NCBI RefSeq assembly: GCF_018613805.1
Contig: NZ_JAGGPL010000009.1
Span: 194,875-258,874, forward strand
From: Arthrobacter sp. ISL-48
Lineage (GTDB): Bacteria > Actinomycetota > Actinomycetes > Actinomycetales > Micrococcaceae
Direction of reading: 5' to 3'
DNA length: 64,000 bases
Shown here: piece by piece, positions 45,121-54,874 of the stretch
Layout: each line of letters starts with the position of its first letter
How positions within the stretch are numbered: the stretch's first letter is position 1
Made by a program: the position numbers and the translations under genes
The notes under the pieces: model-generated
The model's database searches: none
Seen by the model: only the letters and a program-made list of their open reading frames with translations
Told to the model about the DNA's origin: nothing

Positions 45121-46041
45121 ATGACCCGGAAGATCAGTGTGAGCCTGCCGGATGCGGCGCTTCGTGAGTACCTGAAACCGCACCCCGACGTCACGGTCCT
45201 TGAGTGGGATCTTGCCGGAGAGGCGCCGCAGCGGCAGATCGACATCGTGGTACCCCCGTACATGCGCGGGACGCAGATTCTGCAGAATCTCGAACCCGTG
45301 GAGACAGCGCTGGTGCAGAGCCAGTCGATCGGATACGACGGCGTGGCCGAGGCGCTCCCGCCCGGACGGGTCTTCGCCAATGCCGCCGGAGTGCACGAGA
45401 CGTCCACCGCGGAACTGGTTTTGGCCATGATCCTGGCCAGTCAGCGGGAGTTTCCGCGCCTCCTGCGGAACCAGCAGCAGGGCCTCTGGGAAACGAAGCC
45501 CACCGCCAGCCTGGCAGACCGCCGTGTCCTCATTGTGGGCTACGGCGGGGTGGGCAAAGGGATTGAACAGCGGCTTCTCCCTTTCGAAACCAGCGTCACG
45601 CGCGTGGCAAGCAAGGCTCGGACGGATGAAAACGGCGTAGTCCACGGAATTGCCGAGCTGCCTGCGCTGCTGCCGGACCATGACATTGTGATCGTGGGCG
45701 TTCCCCTCAACGACGCCACCTGGCACCTCATCGATGACGCTTTCCTCGCGGCAATGCCCGACGGCGCGTTGCTGGTCAACGTGGCCCGCGGGCCCGTTGC
45801 GGACACGGAGGCCCTTGTGCGCCACACCGGCTCCGGCCGCATCCGTGCCGCCCTGGACGTTACGGACCCCGAGCCATTGCCCCGGGACCACCCGCTCTGG
45901 AGCACACCCGGCGTCATCATCACCCCTCACGTCGGCGGGGCGAGTTCGGCGATGCGTCCGCGGATGGGCCGGCTGCTGCAAAAGCAGATCGACCTCATGC
46001 TGGCCGGCGAACCGCCGGTGAACGTGGTCCTGGGCGGTTAG
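45121..46041 (+). CDS. D-isomer-specific 2-hydroxyacid dehydrogenase
   Basis: Protein of 306 residues from ATG 45121. The NAD-binding domain has LIVGYGGVGKGIEQRLLPFE, and the catalytic residues are visible: Arg in NVARGPV, Glu in DVTDPEPLP and His in TPHVGG. It resembles glyoxylate/hydroxypyruvate or phosphoglycerate-type reductases, slightly short. No ribosome site is seen; TAGGCT at 45107-45112 could be a -10 box for a leaderless mRNA beginning at the ATG. The substrate is unknown. Confidence 0.9.
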   Translation: MTRKISVSLPDAALREYLKPHPDVTVLEWDLAGEAPQRQIDIVVPPYMRGTQILQNLEPVETALVQSQSIGYDGVAEALPPGRVFANAAGVHETSTAELVLAMILASQREFPRLLRNQQQGLWETKPTASLADRRVLIVGYGGVGKGIEQRLLPFETSVTRVASKARTDENGVVHGIAELPALLPDHDIVIVGVPLNDATWHLIDDAFLAAMPDGALLVNVARGPVADTEALVRHTGSGRIRAALDVTDPEPLPRDHPLWSTPGVIITPHVGGASSAMRPRMGRLLQKQIDLMLAGEPPVNVVLGG

Positions 46042-46102
46042 CCGGAGCTGGCTGAGTTACACAGTCATTGCAACAGTCGACAGCACTCCACCCTCTCGGG
46101 TG

Positions 46103-47851
46103 TCACGGCGAGATTGGCAGCACTGCGTACACTCGGCCGCCCTTGGATGTGCTCTCGGCGGAGAGCGTGCCGCCGAGCTCGGCCGCCCGCTCGCCCATGG
46201 AGTCCATGCCGGCGCCGGCCCGCCACGGCGCACCCGTGCTCCCATCGTCGGTGACCTCAATCTCGAGGGCCTCCTCACCGAGTGTGAGGCTGACCGTCGC
46301 CGTGGTCGAGGTGGAGTGCCTGGCGGCGTTGGTCAGCGCCTCGACGACGATGCGGTAGGCCGCCACCTCGACGGCCGCGGGCAGCGCCTGCAACCTCCCT
46401 GCTCGCAGCTCGACCCGTAGTGGTGTCCCGTCAGGAGCCCGGAGCGCCTGTGCCTGCTGTCGCAGTGCGGTGACAAGGCCCAGCTCGTCGAGCGCGGGTG
46501 GCCGCATCGCGTAGACCAGCCCCCGGATGTCCTCGATCGCGTTCACCGTCTCCTGGCGCAGGGTCCGCAGCAGGTCCTCGGCTCCGGAAGGGTCCTTGCG
46601 CAGCGTGTTGCGTACCGCGTCCGAGGTGAACGCGATCCCGGACAGCCGGGGTCCGAGGCCGTCGTGGAGGTCGCGGCGCAGCCGACGGCGTTCCTCCTCG
46701 ATTGCGGTGACGGCCTGGCCGCGTGACTCCCGCAGTTCGTCGGCCAGTGCCCGGGCACGTAACGTCTGCGCCAGCAGCGGCGCGACCAGGCTCAGCACGC
46801 GGTGATCACCCGCGGACAGGGTCAGGTCACCGGGCCGCAGCCCCAGCGCGAGCTCGCCCGCCCGGTCTGCGCCGAGGGCGAGGGGAAGGGTCCGGGTGTG
46901 GGTGACCTCTACTCCGGACTCGGCGACGATCTTCCCGTCCAGGCGGAGCGCAGAGTACGGAAGGACCAGCGCCTCGCGAATCGCCCGCAGTGCCAGCACC
47001 GGGTCGTCACCGATGTGGCCGACCACCTGGGTGGCCGCCCCCAGCGGGTCCGGACGCGCCCCGAAGAGGAGCTCGTCGACAACGGCCCGCAGAACCACCT
47101 GCAGCGGATGGAACGTTGTCGCCGCGACGACGCCGACGACCGCCAGTGTGCTCGCATGCGGGACACGGTTGCCCAGGATCTCGAGCAGCGACTCCAGCGC
47201 CATGAAGAGTGCGATGTAGCCGACGGCGGCCGTCACGAAAACCACGAACCGCACCACCAGGCCCCTGACGTCCACCACCTCGGGCCGGCGAACCCCAACG
47301 TACAGGGCGGGTGCGACGGTGCTCAACGCAAGGCTGGCAGTCACCTCTCCGACCGTGCCGAGCTGCATGAACCCGATGGTGAACCCGGTCATCCCCGCCA
47401 GTGAACCCGCCAAAGCCATCCAGGTGAGGGCCCTCCGGTCGCGGTCCCTCGCGTGTTCGATCTTCCACCAGGTGTGCGCGATCAGCGTGCAGCCCATGAC
47501 CAGGCCCATCGCGCCGACCACGCCGTCGCTTCCGGCCGAGACCACCGCCAGGACGCCCGAGCCTCCGACCAGGACCAGCGAGACAAAGTCCAACGGGTGA
47601 CGCCAGGCGAGCACCGGGTACGCGGTCAGTGCGAGCGGCGCCAGGAGCGCGCCGCCGATGATGAATGCCAGGCGCGAGGCTTCGCTTCCCCCGGTCGCTT
47701 CCAGGACGGCCCCCGCGAGGGTAGCCAGACCGGCGAACACCACGAGCACGGCGCTCGGCCAGACCCGACGAATGCCAAGCAAAGCCAACCCGCTGATGCA
47801 CCAGCTCACGCCAACGGCGGCCAGGGCCAGCAGCACAGGGTAAGGGGTCAC
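46103..47851 (-). CDS. Membrane sensor histidine kinase, NarL-partner type (HisKA_3)
   Basis: Protein of 582 residues from GTG 47851, overlapping the regulator's stop. About ten hydrophobic segments fill residues 1-250. A GAF-like cytosolic region follows (about 265-355), then the HisKA_3 helix with RRDLHDGLGPRLSG, where the His is phosphorylated. The ATPase domain shows YRIVVEALTNAARHS and EVTDDGSTGAPWRAGAG. The stimulus is unknown. It forms a two-gene operon with the response regulator, which precedes it. Confidence 0.9.
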   Translation of the reverse strand: MTPYPVLLALAAVGVSWCISGLALLGIRRVWPSAVLVVFAGLATLAGAVLEATGGSEASRLAFIIGGALLAPLALTAYPVLAWRHPLDFVSLVLVGGSGVLAVVSAGSDGVVGAMGLVMGCTLIAHTWWKIEHARDRDRRALTWMALAGSLAGMTGFTIGFMQLGTVGEVTASLALSTVAPALYVGVRRPEVVDVRGLVVRFVVFVTAAVGYIALFMALESLLEILGNRVPHASTLAVVGVVAATTFHPLQVVLRAVVDELLFGARPDPLGAATQVVGHIGDDPVLALRAIREALVLPYSALRLDGKIVAESGVEVTHTRTLPLALGADRAGELALGLRPGDLTLSAGDHRVLSLVAPLLAQTLRARALADELRESRGQAVTAIEEERRRLRRDLHDGLGPRLSGIAFTSDAVRNTLRKDPSGAEDLLRTLRQETVNAIEDIRGLVYAMRPPALDELGLVTALRQQAQALRAPDGTPLRVELRAGRLQALPAAVEVAAYRIVVEALTNAARHSTSTTATVSLTLGEEALEIEVTDDGSTGAPWRAGAGMDSMGERAAELGGTLSAESTSKGGRVYAVLPISP

Positions 47852-48489
47852 GTGCCGAGCCCGCCTTCACGGGCGCGGATGATCGCGGCGGCCCGGTCGA
47901 ACACCTCGAGCTTGGCGAAGATGCTGGTCAGGTGGTTGCTGACCGTCTTGGGGGAGAGGAACAGCGCCTCGGCGATCGCCGTCGTACGCCGTCCGGACGC
48001 GAGCAGGTCGAGGATCTCGCGCTCGCGCTCGGTGAGCTCCGGGAAGGGGCGGGGCTGTGGTGTGGGTGGTGCGGTGAAGTGGCCCAGTATGCGTGCCGCC
48101 ACGCCCGGCCCGAAGATCGCCTGCCCGGTGACCACTGCGCGGATGGCCGCGACGATCTCCTCCTGTTCGGCTCCCTTGAGCAGGTAGCCACGGGCCCCGG
48201 CCTGCATCGCGGTGAAGACGGTTGCGTCGTCGTCGTACATGGTCAGGATCAGCACGGCCGTCTCCGGCACACTGGCACGGATCCGTCGGGTGGCCTCCAC
48301 GCCGTCAAGACCGGGCATCCGGACGTCCATAAGCACGACGTCGGGCCGCAGGAGTTGGGCCTGCCGTACGGCTGTCTCGCCGTCGGCTGCCTCACCGGCC
48401 ACCTCGAGCCCGTCCAAGGTCCCGATCAGCGCCCGGAGCCCGCCGCGCACCACCGGATGGTCGTCCGCGATCAGCACCCTCAGGGTCAT
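47848..48489 (-). CDS. NarL/LuxR-type response regulator
   Basis: Protein of 213 residues from ATG 48489. The receiver domain (1-120) has the acidic pair in IADDHPVVRGG, Asp54 in VVLMDVRMPG and Lys104 in YLLKGA. The C-terminal LuxR helix-turn-helix reads LTEREREILDLLASGRRTTA and 'LFLSPKTVSNHLTSIFAKL'. It is phosphorylated by the kinase encoded next. The divergent small membrane protein gene at 48651 is a likely target, judged from position only. Confidence 0.92.
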   Translation of the reverse strand: MTLRVLIADDHPVVRGGLRALIGTLDGLEVAGEAADGETAVRQAQLLRPDVVLMDVRMPGLDGVEATRRIRASVPETAVLILTMYDDDATVFTAMQAGARGYLLKGAEQEEIVAAIRAVVTGQAIFGPGVAARILGHFTAPPTPQPRPFPELTEREREILDLLASGRRTTAIAEALFLSPKTVSNHLTSIFAKLEVFDRAAAIIRAREGGLGT

Positions 48490-48650
48490 GAACCCATTAT
48501 GATCCCCGTTCACTCCTGCTGACCCGGGAACTTCCTCCCCTTTGACCGGGATCTGCGGGAACATGGATGGGAAGGCCGCCCCTCGCGGAGGGAAGTGGCG
48601 CGGGCCGACAGTGGAGGAGTCCACTTCACCGACCCATCCGAGGAGCAACC

Positions 48651-49025
48651 ATGAACACCACATCGAAACGACAGAAGGCCGGCCTGGCTCTGGCCGGATT
48701 CTGCAGCGCAGTCAACATCGTGGGCGTGCTCTTCCCACCTCCGGACGGCCAGGAGGGCCCGCCGATGGGCATCCTGGTTGTCGACAGCGTGCTCGGCTTG
48801 GTCGGTCTGGTCGCCGTGATCGTCACCTGGCGCACCGGCAACCGCGCCGCGCAACGCGTTGCCGCCGGCGCGATCATCATCATGACCCTCACCGCACTGC
48901 CGGCGTTCTTCGTCGACGTGCCAGCAGTCCTCAAGCTACTGGTTGGGGTGGCCGTGCTGCTCACCATCGCGGCCGTCGTCCTGATGTTCTCTCCGGGGCG
49001 CCGCTCGACGCCGGTCCTGGACTGA
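48651..49025 (+). CDS. Small four-helix membrane protein
   Basis: Protein of 124 residues from ATG 48651, with GAGGAG upstream. It has four predicted membrane segments (about 11-28, 41-59, 68-87 and 92-112), short loops and a basic end. No family is recognised. It is divergent from the two-component pair and may be its regulated output or a sensor accessory. Confidence 0.75.
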   Translation: MNTTSKRQKAGLALAGFCSAVNIVGVLFPPPDGQEGPPMGILVVDSVLGLVGLVAVIVTWRTGNRAAQRVAAGAIIIMTLTALPAFFVDVPAVLKLLVGVAVLLTIAAVVLMFSPGRRSTPVLD

Positions 49026-49122
49026 GTGAGGACCTGCGCGCCAAACATGAGTCCGCGGCGGTCGAACCTGCCGGTCTGAACCTGGCCGGCAGGGCCAGCA
49101 GCATCAGGGTGACACGGGCCGG

Positions 49123-49923
49123 CTAAAACATCGCGTCGATTTCCTTAGCCAGTTCCCTCGGGTGGTTCAGGAAGCCCATGTGCCCTCCGGGTACCGTCCG
49201 GCGGGCAGTACCGGCAGAGGACGCTATCCACTCTGCCGCCTCCACGAAGAATGGCGCGGTCTGTTCCGCGCTGAGCACCGCCAGCGGCACGCTCATTCCG
49301 GACAAGGCCCCGGGTTCGGGCCGCCAGGAGGAAAAAGCTCCGAACTCCGCTTCCAACAGGACCCTGGCGTTGGTCCGAAGCCCGTCAAGGAAGTCCGGCG
49401 GCAACTGAGCGGCGGCGTCCGCCGCCGCGAACTGGACGAACGCCTCGGCGCCGCCGGCAAGCCCGCCGGCCTCCACCCCTGCAGCAATCACCGGCTGGAC
49501 CGTGGCCATGGCGTCGTCGGGATGGGCCAGAACGCCCAAAAGCGCTGGCTCGTGCAGCACTGCGCCGGTAAAGCGTCCGGGAGCCTTCAGGGCAGCGGCC
49601 AGTGCTATCAGCGCCCCGGTGCTGTTGCCGAACACGACGCAGGGCTCTGTTCCGAGCGTTTCCAACAGGGCGGCGACGTCGCCGGCGTGCTGGTCCACTG
49701 AGGTCTGGGCCCAGTCCGGACGCAGCGGACTGCGTCCGTTGTTCCTGCGGTCATAGGCGATGACTGTGTGGGTCTCCGCCAGCAGCCGGGCCAGCTCACC
49801 GTACTGCCTGGCGTCTCCTCCAGCGCCGGGGACCAGGAGAACAGGCGTTCCGGCTCCCGTGACGTCAACATGGAACGCGGCGCCGTTGGCCTCCACGAGG
49901 GCGGCGCCATCAAGTGTGCTCAT
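49123..49923 (-). CDS. Alpha/beta hydrolase
   Basis: Protein of 266 residues from ATG 49923 (GGAAAGG upstream; GTG 49932 is an alternative). The fold is canonical: oxyanion region LLVPGAGGDARQYG, nucleophile elbow VFGNSTGAL with Ser, and catalytic His in PGGHMGFLNHP. Unlike the hydrolase at 11743, the triad is intact. It is divergent from a LysR gene, the classical layout for LysR control. The substrate is unknown. Confidence 0.9.
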   Translation of the reverse strand: MSTLDGAALVEANGAAFHVDVTGAGTPVLLVPGAGGDARQYGELARLLAETHTVIAYDRRNNGRSPLRPDWAQTSVDQHAGDVAALLETLGTEPCVVFGNSTGALIALAAALKAPGRFTGAVLHEPALLGVLAHPDDAMATVQPVIAAGVEAGGLAGGAEAFVQFAAADAAAQLPPDFLDGLRTNARVLLEAEFGAFSSWRPEPGALSGMSVPLAVLSAEQTAPFFVEAAEWIASSAGTARRTVPGGHMGFLNHPRELAKEIDAMF

Positions 49924-50036
49924 TGTCTTCACCTTTCCGGTTGCGGTTTACCTTTCCCCTTCATTGGACGCCCCGCAAGGAGCTGCCGTCCAAGACAGCT
50001 ATGGACTCGGACGATCACAAATTTTTATGATGGGGC

Positions 50037-50963
50037 ATGGAGATCCGCCAACTCCGGCGATTCCTTGTGCTGGCTGAGGAACTGCACTTCGGCAAAGCCG
50101 CCGCCCGGCTCCACATCGCCCAGCCGGCGCTGAGCCAGGAGCTCAAGGCCCTGGAAAAAACCCTGGGACTCCGGCTCATGGACCGAACCCACAACTACGT
50201 CGCCCTCACGGATGCAGGCCGCCGTCTCCGTGAGGAAGCCGCACACATCATTGAGGCCCACGACGCCGCGGCATCAGCGATGGAAGAACTGCGCAGTCCT
50301 CCGCGCGGCACGCTCAGGCTGGGTGTGGCCGTGGGGGTGGCGTATCCGCTGCTGGCGGAGCTGCTCCGGGATCTCAGTTCAGGCGGCCTGGGTCCCGTTG
50401 ACGCTGCCCCTGAGGTTGACGTCAAACCTGCGGCCGCGAGGGAAGGCGTCCAGAAGCTTCTTGACGGGGAGTTCGATGCCGTTTTCATCCATGCCGTGCC
50501 TCCCTCCGACGAACGGCTCGGTGTGCTGACCCTGGAAACCGAGCCAATGGGGGTTGCCCTTCCGTCCGGCAGCCCGCTGGCAAAGCTGGCAGCCGTCAGC
50601 CCCACCAACCTGAATGGCCAGGCCCTGATCTGGTTACAGCGCGACGGCGACCCCGACGTTCGCGAGCGCGTGCTGGATTTGCTGTTGGACGGCGGGATGG
50701 TTCCGGGCCCGCACCGCTGGTCGCCGAGCATTGCCACCACCATGAGCCTGGTGGCTGCCGGCCTGGGCGTGTCCTTCAAGACACCGCATCAGGTGGTGCC
50801 GGGTGATCCGCCCGGCGTCGTGTGGCGCCCGTTCTCCGGGATAGACCTGCCTATGCCCACTGTGCTCGTCTGGCGAAGGAGCGACGCCTCACCGTTGACG
50901 GCCGAGCTGGTCGTCCATGCCCGACGGTACCTGGCCAAAAAGGGTAAGGCATCGCTGCCGTGA
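50037..50963 (+). CDS. LysR-family transcriptional regulator
   Basis: Protein of 308 residues from ATG 50037. The winged helix is MEIRQLRRFLVLAEELHFGK followed by AARLHIAQPALSQELKALEK. The effector domain covers residues 90-300. It probably regulates the divergent hydrolase gene; the 113-base region between them holds a TATGATGG-like start region but no palindrome I could fix. Confidence 0.92.
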   Translation: MEIRQLRRFLVLAEELHFGKAAARLHIAQPALSQELKALEKTLGLRLMDRTHNYVALTDAGRRLREEAAHIIEAHDAAASAMEELRSPPRGTLRLGVAVGVAYPLLAELLRDLSSGGLGPVDAAPEVDVKPAAAREGVQKLLDGEFDAVFIHAVPPSDERLGVLTLETEPMGVALPSGSPLAKLAAVSPTNLNGQALIWLQRDGDPDVRERVLDLLLDGGMVPGPHRWSPSIATTMSLVAAGLGVSFKTPHQVVPGDPPGVVWRPFSGIDLPMPTVLVWRRSDASPLTAELVVHARRYLAKKGKASLP

Positions 50964-51008
50964 GGCGGCGAATACGCTCTGGGAGAACCGGCCCCACTTT
51001 CCCTGCCG

Positions 51009-51037
51009 ACGTCTGGTTGCCTCCGGCAACGAGACGT
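51009..51037 (+). terminator. Hairpin between LysR and ABC exporter genes
   Basis: Thirteen-base arms with one mismatch (51009-51021 with 51025-51037) and a three-base loop, 46 bases after the LysR stop. Confidence 0.65.
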
Positions 51038-51075
51038 AAACTGACCTTCGAACCACACCCTGTGGGACCGAACTC

Positions 51076-52839
51076 ATGGCTTGGAGCCCGATGCTCTGGA
51101 AACTGCTTGTCGAATACCTGCGGCCGCACCGGCAGCTCCTGATCGCCGTCGTCGTCTTCCAGCTGGCGCAGTCCATCGCGTCGCTGTACCTGCCCACCCT
51201 GAACGCGGACATCATTGATCAGGGCGTGGCGAGGGGGGACACGGGGTACATCCTGTCCACGGGCAGTGTCATGCTGCTCATCACGCTCGCCCAGATCGCC
51301 TGTGCGGTGATCGCCGTGTATTTCGGTGCGAAGGCGGCCATGGGCCTGGGGCGTGACCTGCGCGGCGCCATCTTCGCCCGGGTGGGGGAGTTCTCGGAGC
51401 AGGAGGTCACCCGGTTCGGTGCGCCGAGCCTGATCACCAGGTCCACGAACGACGTCCAGCAGGTCCAGCAGCTGGTGCTGATGAGCGCCACCATGATGGT
51501 CGCCGCACCCATGCTCAGCATCGGCGGCGTGATCATGGCCATCCGGCAGGACGTTCAGCTGTCCTGGCTGATCGCCGTCTGCGTGCCAGTGCTCCTGGTC
51601 GCGGTAGGGCTCATCGTTACCCGGATGGTGCCGCTGTTCCGGAAGATGCAGACCCGGATCGACACCGTCAACCGTGTCCTGCGCGAACAGCTCACTGGCA
51701 TCCGGGTGGTGCGGGCCTTCGTCCGCGAGGACATGGAAACAGCCCGTTTCGCCCAGGCGAACGCCGACGTCACGGACGTTGCGTTGCGGGCCGGCCGTCT
51801 GATGGCGCTGATGTTCCCCGTGGTCATGCTGGTGCTGAACGTCTCCAGCGTGGCGGTGATCTGGTTCGGCTCGTTCCGGATCGAGGACGGCTCCATGCAG
51901 GTGGGCACCCTGATTGCCTTCCTGAGCTACCTGATGCAGATCCTGATGTCCGTCATGATGGCCACCTTCATGGCCGTGATGATCCCCCGCGCGGCCGTCT
52001 CCGCGGACCGGATCGGCGATGTGCTCAGCACCGAGTCCAGCGTCCGGCCGCCGCTGAATCCCGTCAGCAGTGCGGCTTCTTCCGACGGCGGACGCCGGGG
52101 GGAACTGGAAATGCTCGACGTCGGATTCGCCTACCCGGGTGCCGACCAGCCCGTCCTCAGCGGCATCTCCTTCACGGCCACGCCGGGACAGACGACGGCG
52201 ATCATCGGCAGCACAGGCTCCGGCAAGACCACCCTGGTGAACCTCATGCCCCGGCTGTTCGACGCCACCACGGGCTCGGTCCGGATCGACGGCGTGGACC
52301 TGCGCGAACTGCACCCGGACCTGCTCTGGGGGCACATCGGCCTGGTCCCGCAGCGCCCCTACCTGTTCTCCGGGACCGTGCGCAGCAACCTGCTGTACGG
52401 CAAGCCGGACGCCACCGAAGAGGAACTCTGGACCGCGCTGAGCATCGCCCAGGCGCAGGACTTCGTGGAGCGGATGGAGGGCGGGCTGGACGCGCCCATC
52501 TCGCAGGGCGGCACCAACGTCTCCGGCGGGCAGCGGCAGCGCCTGGCCATCGCCCGGGCCCTGGTGAAACGGCCCGAGCTCTACATTTTTGACGACTCGT
52601 TCTCGTCGCTGGACACGGGCACGGACGCCCGGCTGCGCCAGGCCCTCAAACAGAACACCGCCGGCGCCACGCTGGTGATCATCGCCCAGCGCGTGTCCAG
52701 CATCGTGGACGCGGACCAGATCCTGGTGCTCGACGACGGCAGGATCGTCGCGCGCGGATCGCACGGCGAGCTCCTGGAGACTTCGGAAACGTACCGCGAG
52801 ATTGTGTCCTCGCAGCTGGCAGCGGAGGAGACAGTATGA
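51076..52839 (+). CDS. ABC exporter subunit with degenerate ATP site (fused membrane and ATPase domains)
   Basis: Protein of 587 residues from ATG 51076. Six membrane helices span residues 10-310. The ATPase domain has Walker A GSTGSGKTTLV, signature NVSGGQRQRLA and Walker B YIFDDSFSSLD. In Walker B the catalytic Glu is Asp, as in the non-hydrolysing site of heterodimeric exporters. It overlaps the partner gene by four bases. The pair probably exports lipids, peptides or drugs; no specific substrate is indicated. Confidence 0.93.
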   Translation: MAWSPMLWKLLVEYLRPHRQLLIAVVVFQLAQSIASLYLPTLNADIIDQGVARGDTGYILSTGSVMLLITLAQIACAVIAVYFGAKAAMGLGRDLRGAIFARVGEFSEQEVTRFGAPSLITRSTNDVQQVQQLVLMSATMMVAAPMLSIGGVIMAIRQDVQLSWLIAVCVPVLLVAVGLIVTRMVPLFRKMQTRIDTVNRVLREQLTGIRVVRAFVREDMETARFAQANADVTDVALRAGRLMALMFPVVMLVLNVSSVAVIWFGSFRIEDGSMQVGTLIAFLSYLMQILMSVMMATFMAVMIPRAAVSADRIGDVLSTESSVRPPLNPVSSAASSDGGRRGELEMLDVGFAYPGADQPVLSGISFTATPGQTTAIIGSTGSGKTTLVNLMPRLFDATTGSVRIDGVDLRELHPDLLWGHIGLVPQRPYLFSGTVRSNLLYGKPDATEEELWTALSIAQAQDFVERMEGGLDAPISQGGTNVSGGQRQRLAIARALVKRPELYIFDDSFSSLDTGTDARLRQALKQNTAGATLVIIAQRVSSIVDADQILVLDDGRIVARGSHGELLETSETYREIVSSQLAAEETV

Positions 52840-54863
52840 GCGCGCAGCGTCCCGGCCCAGGTGCCGGAACCTCCTCGGGACCGGGTGCCGCCTCCCGGAC
52901 CGCACCTGCCGCCGTCGAACGCATTCCCCGTCCGGCCGGCGGACCTGGCCGCGGCGGACCATTCGCCGGAATGAACATCCCGGCCGAGAAGGCGATGAAT
53001 TTCGGCGGCTCGGCCAAACGGCTGCTGGGCACCCTGCGGCCGGAGCGGGCCTGGCTGCTGCTGGTGCTGTTCATGGCGGTGGCCGGCGTGACGCTGCAGG
53101 TGATCGGGCCGAGGCTGCTGGGGGAGGGCACCAACCTGATCTTCTCAGGCGTGGTGTCCAAGCAGCTGCCGGCCGGGGTGACCAAGGCAGAGCTGATTGC
53201 GCAGCTGCGGGCCGCGGGGGAGAACCAGAAGGCGGACATGCTGAGCCCCATGGCGCTGACGCCCGGGACCGGGATCGACTTCGCGGCGCTGTCCTCGGTG
53301 CTGACGTGGGCGCTGGTGCTGTACGTGCTGGCGTCCGCGTTCATGTGGGTGCAGGCGTATGTGCTGAACGGGGTGGTGCAGCGGACAATGTTCGGGCTGC
53401 GCGAGGAGATCGAGGCGAAGATCAACCGGCTGCCGCTGCGGTATTTCGACTCCATCCAGCGCGGTGAGCTGCTGAGCCGGGTGACCAACGACGTCGACAA
53501 TGTTTCGCAGAGCCTGCAGCAGTCCATCAGCCAGGCGGTCACATCCGTGCTGACCGTGGTGGGCGTGCTGGTGATGATGTTCATCCTGTCGCCCACGCTG
53601 GCGCTGATCGCGCTGGTGACCATTCCGTTGACGCTGGGGATCACGGCGCTGATTGCCAAGCGCTCGCAGAAGCTGTTCGTGGCGCAGTGGAAGCACACGG
53701 GGGAGCTGAACGGGCAGATCGAGGAGACCTACACCGGGCACGCGCTGGTGAAGGTGTTCGGCCGGCAGCGTGAGGTGGGCGAGAAGTTCCGGCAGAAGAA
53801 CGTGGAGCTGTACGAGGCGAGCTTCGGGGCGCAGTTTATTTCGGGGCTGATTATGCCGGCCATGACGTTCATCGGGAACCTGGTGTACGTGGGGATTGCG
53901 GTGGTGGGCGGCCTGCAGGTGGCGTCCGGGACGATGCAGCTGGGCGACGTGCAGGCATTCATCCAGTACTCCCGGCAGTTCACCCAGCCGCTGGCGCAGC
54001 TGGGGTCGATGGCCAACCTGCTGCAGTCCGGGGTGGCGTCGGCGGAGCGGGTGTTCGAGCTGCTGGATACCGACGAGCAATCGACTGATCCTTCGCCTTC
54101 TGAGGCTCCCGACGGCGGCCGGGGGCGGCTGGTGTTCGAGAACGTCTCGTTCTCCTACTCGCCGGACAAGCCGCTGATTTCGGACCTGAGTTTGGTGGCG
54201 GAGCCGGGGCAGACGGTGGCGATCGTGGGGCCGACAGGTGCCGGGAAGACCACTCTGGTGAACCTGATGATGCGGTTCTACGAGCTGGACGCCGGGCGGA
54301 TAACGCTCGACGGCGTGGACGTCACCGCGATGACGCGCAACGAGCTGCGCTCGCGGATGGGCATGGTGCTGCAGGATACGTGGCTGTTCGGCGGCTCCAT
54401 CCGGGACAACATCGCATACGGGCGGCCTTCGGCATCCGAGGCGGAGATCCTGGAGGCCGCTCAAGCGACGTATGTGGACCGGTTCGTGCACTCGCTTCCC
54501 GAGGGCTACGACACCGTGCTCGACGACGAGGGTTCCAATGTCTCTGCCGGTGAGAAGCAGCTGCTGACGATTGCCCGGGCATTCCTGGCACGGCCGTCTG
54601 TGCTGATCCTGGACGAGGCAACTTCTTCCGTGGATACGCGGACCGAGGTGCTGGTGCAGAAGGCCATGAGTGCCCTGCGGTCCGACCGGACTTCTTTCGT
54701 GATCGCGCACCGCCTGTCCACCATCCGCGATGCCGACCTCATCCTAGTGATGGAGGCCGGCCAGATCGTGGAGCAGGGGACGCACGCCGAGCTGTTGGCT
54801 GCGGGTGGGGCGTACTCGGCGCTGTACGAGGCCCAGTTCGCAGCTCCGGTGGCGGAGGTTTAG
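52836..54863 (+). CDS. ABC exporter subunit with canonical ATP site
   Basis: Protein of 675 residues from ATG 52836. A 55-residue Pro/Gly-rich N-terminal tail precedes six membrane helices (about 70-370), with an inserted loop at 110-160. The ATPase domain has Walker [12 protein letters not shown], signature [10 protein letters not shown] and Walker [12 protein letters not shown] with the catalytic Glu. It forms the active half of the heterodimer with the preceding product. Its last 240 codons recur in degraded form at 60398-61117. Confidence 0.93.
   Translation: MSAQRPGPGAGTSSGPGAASRTAPAAVERIPRPAGGPGRGGPFAGMNIPAEKAMNFGGSAKRLLGTLRPERAWLLLVLFMAVAGVTLQVIGPRLLGEGTNLIFSGVVSKQLPAGVTKAELIAQLRAAGENQKADMLSPMALTPGTGIDFAALSSVLTWALVLYVLASAFMWVQAYVLNGVVQRTMFGLREEIEAKINRLPLRYFDSIQRGELLSRVTNDVDNVSQSLQQSISQAVTSVLTVVGVLVMMFILSPTLALIALVTIPLTLGITALIAKRSQKLFVAQWKHTGELNGQIEETYTGHALVKVFGRQREVGEKFRQKNVELYEASFGAQFISGLIMPAMTFIGNLVYVGIAVVGGLQVASGTMQLGDVQAFIQYSRQFTQPLAQLGSMANLLQSGVASAERVFELLDTDEQSTDPSPSEAPDGGRGRLVFENVSFSYSPDKPLISDLSLVAEPGQTVAIVGPTGAGKTTLVNLMMRFYELDAGRITLDGVDVTAMTRNELRSRMGMVLQDTWLFGGSIRDNIAYGRPSASEAEILEAAQATYVDRFVHSLPEGYDTVLDDEGSNVSAGEKQLLTIARAFLARPSVLILDEATSSVDTRTEVLVQKAMSALRSDRTSFVIAHRLSTIRDADLILVMEAGQIVEQGTHAELLAAGGAYSALYEAQFAAPVAEV
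54147..54863 (+). repeat. Direct repeat, copy A (ABC ATPase-domain 3' end)
   Basis: Codes from [11 protein letters not shown] to the stop. The copy at 60398-61117 gives a protein with about 19 differences over 239 residues by eye, and many silent changes. Confidence 0.85.
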
Positions 54864-54874
54864 CCGTAATTCCC

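Noticed and set aside
50851..52962. 703-codon open frame on the minus strand
   Set aside because: It is antisense to the ABC exporter and has a histidine-rich, repetitive composition without hydrophobic segments.
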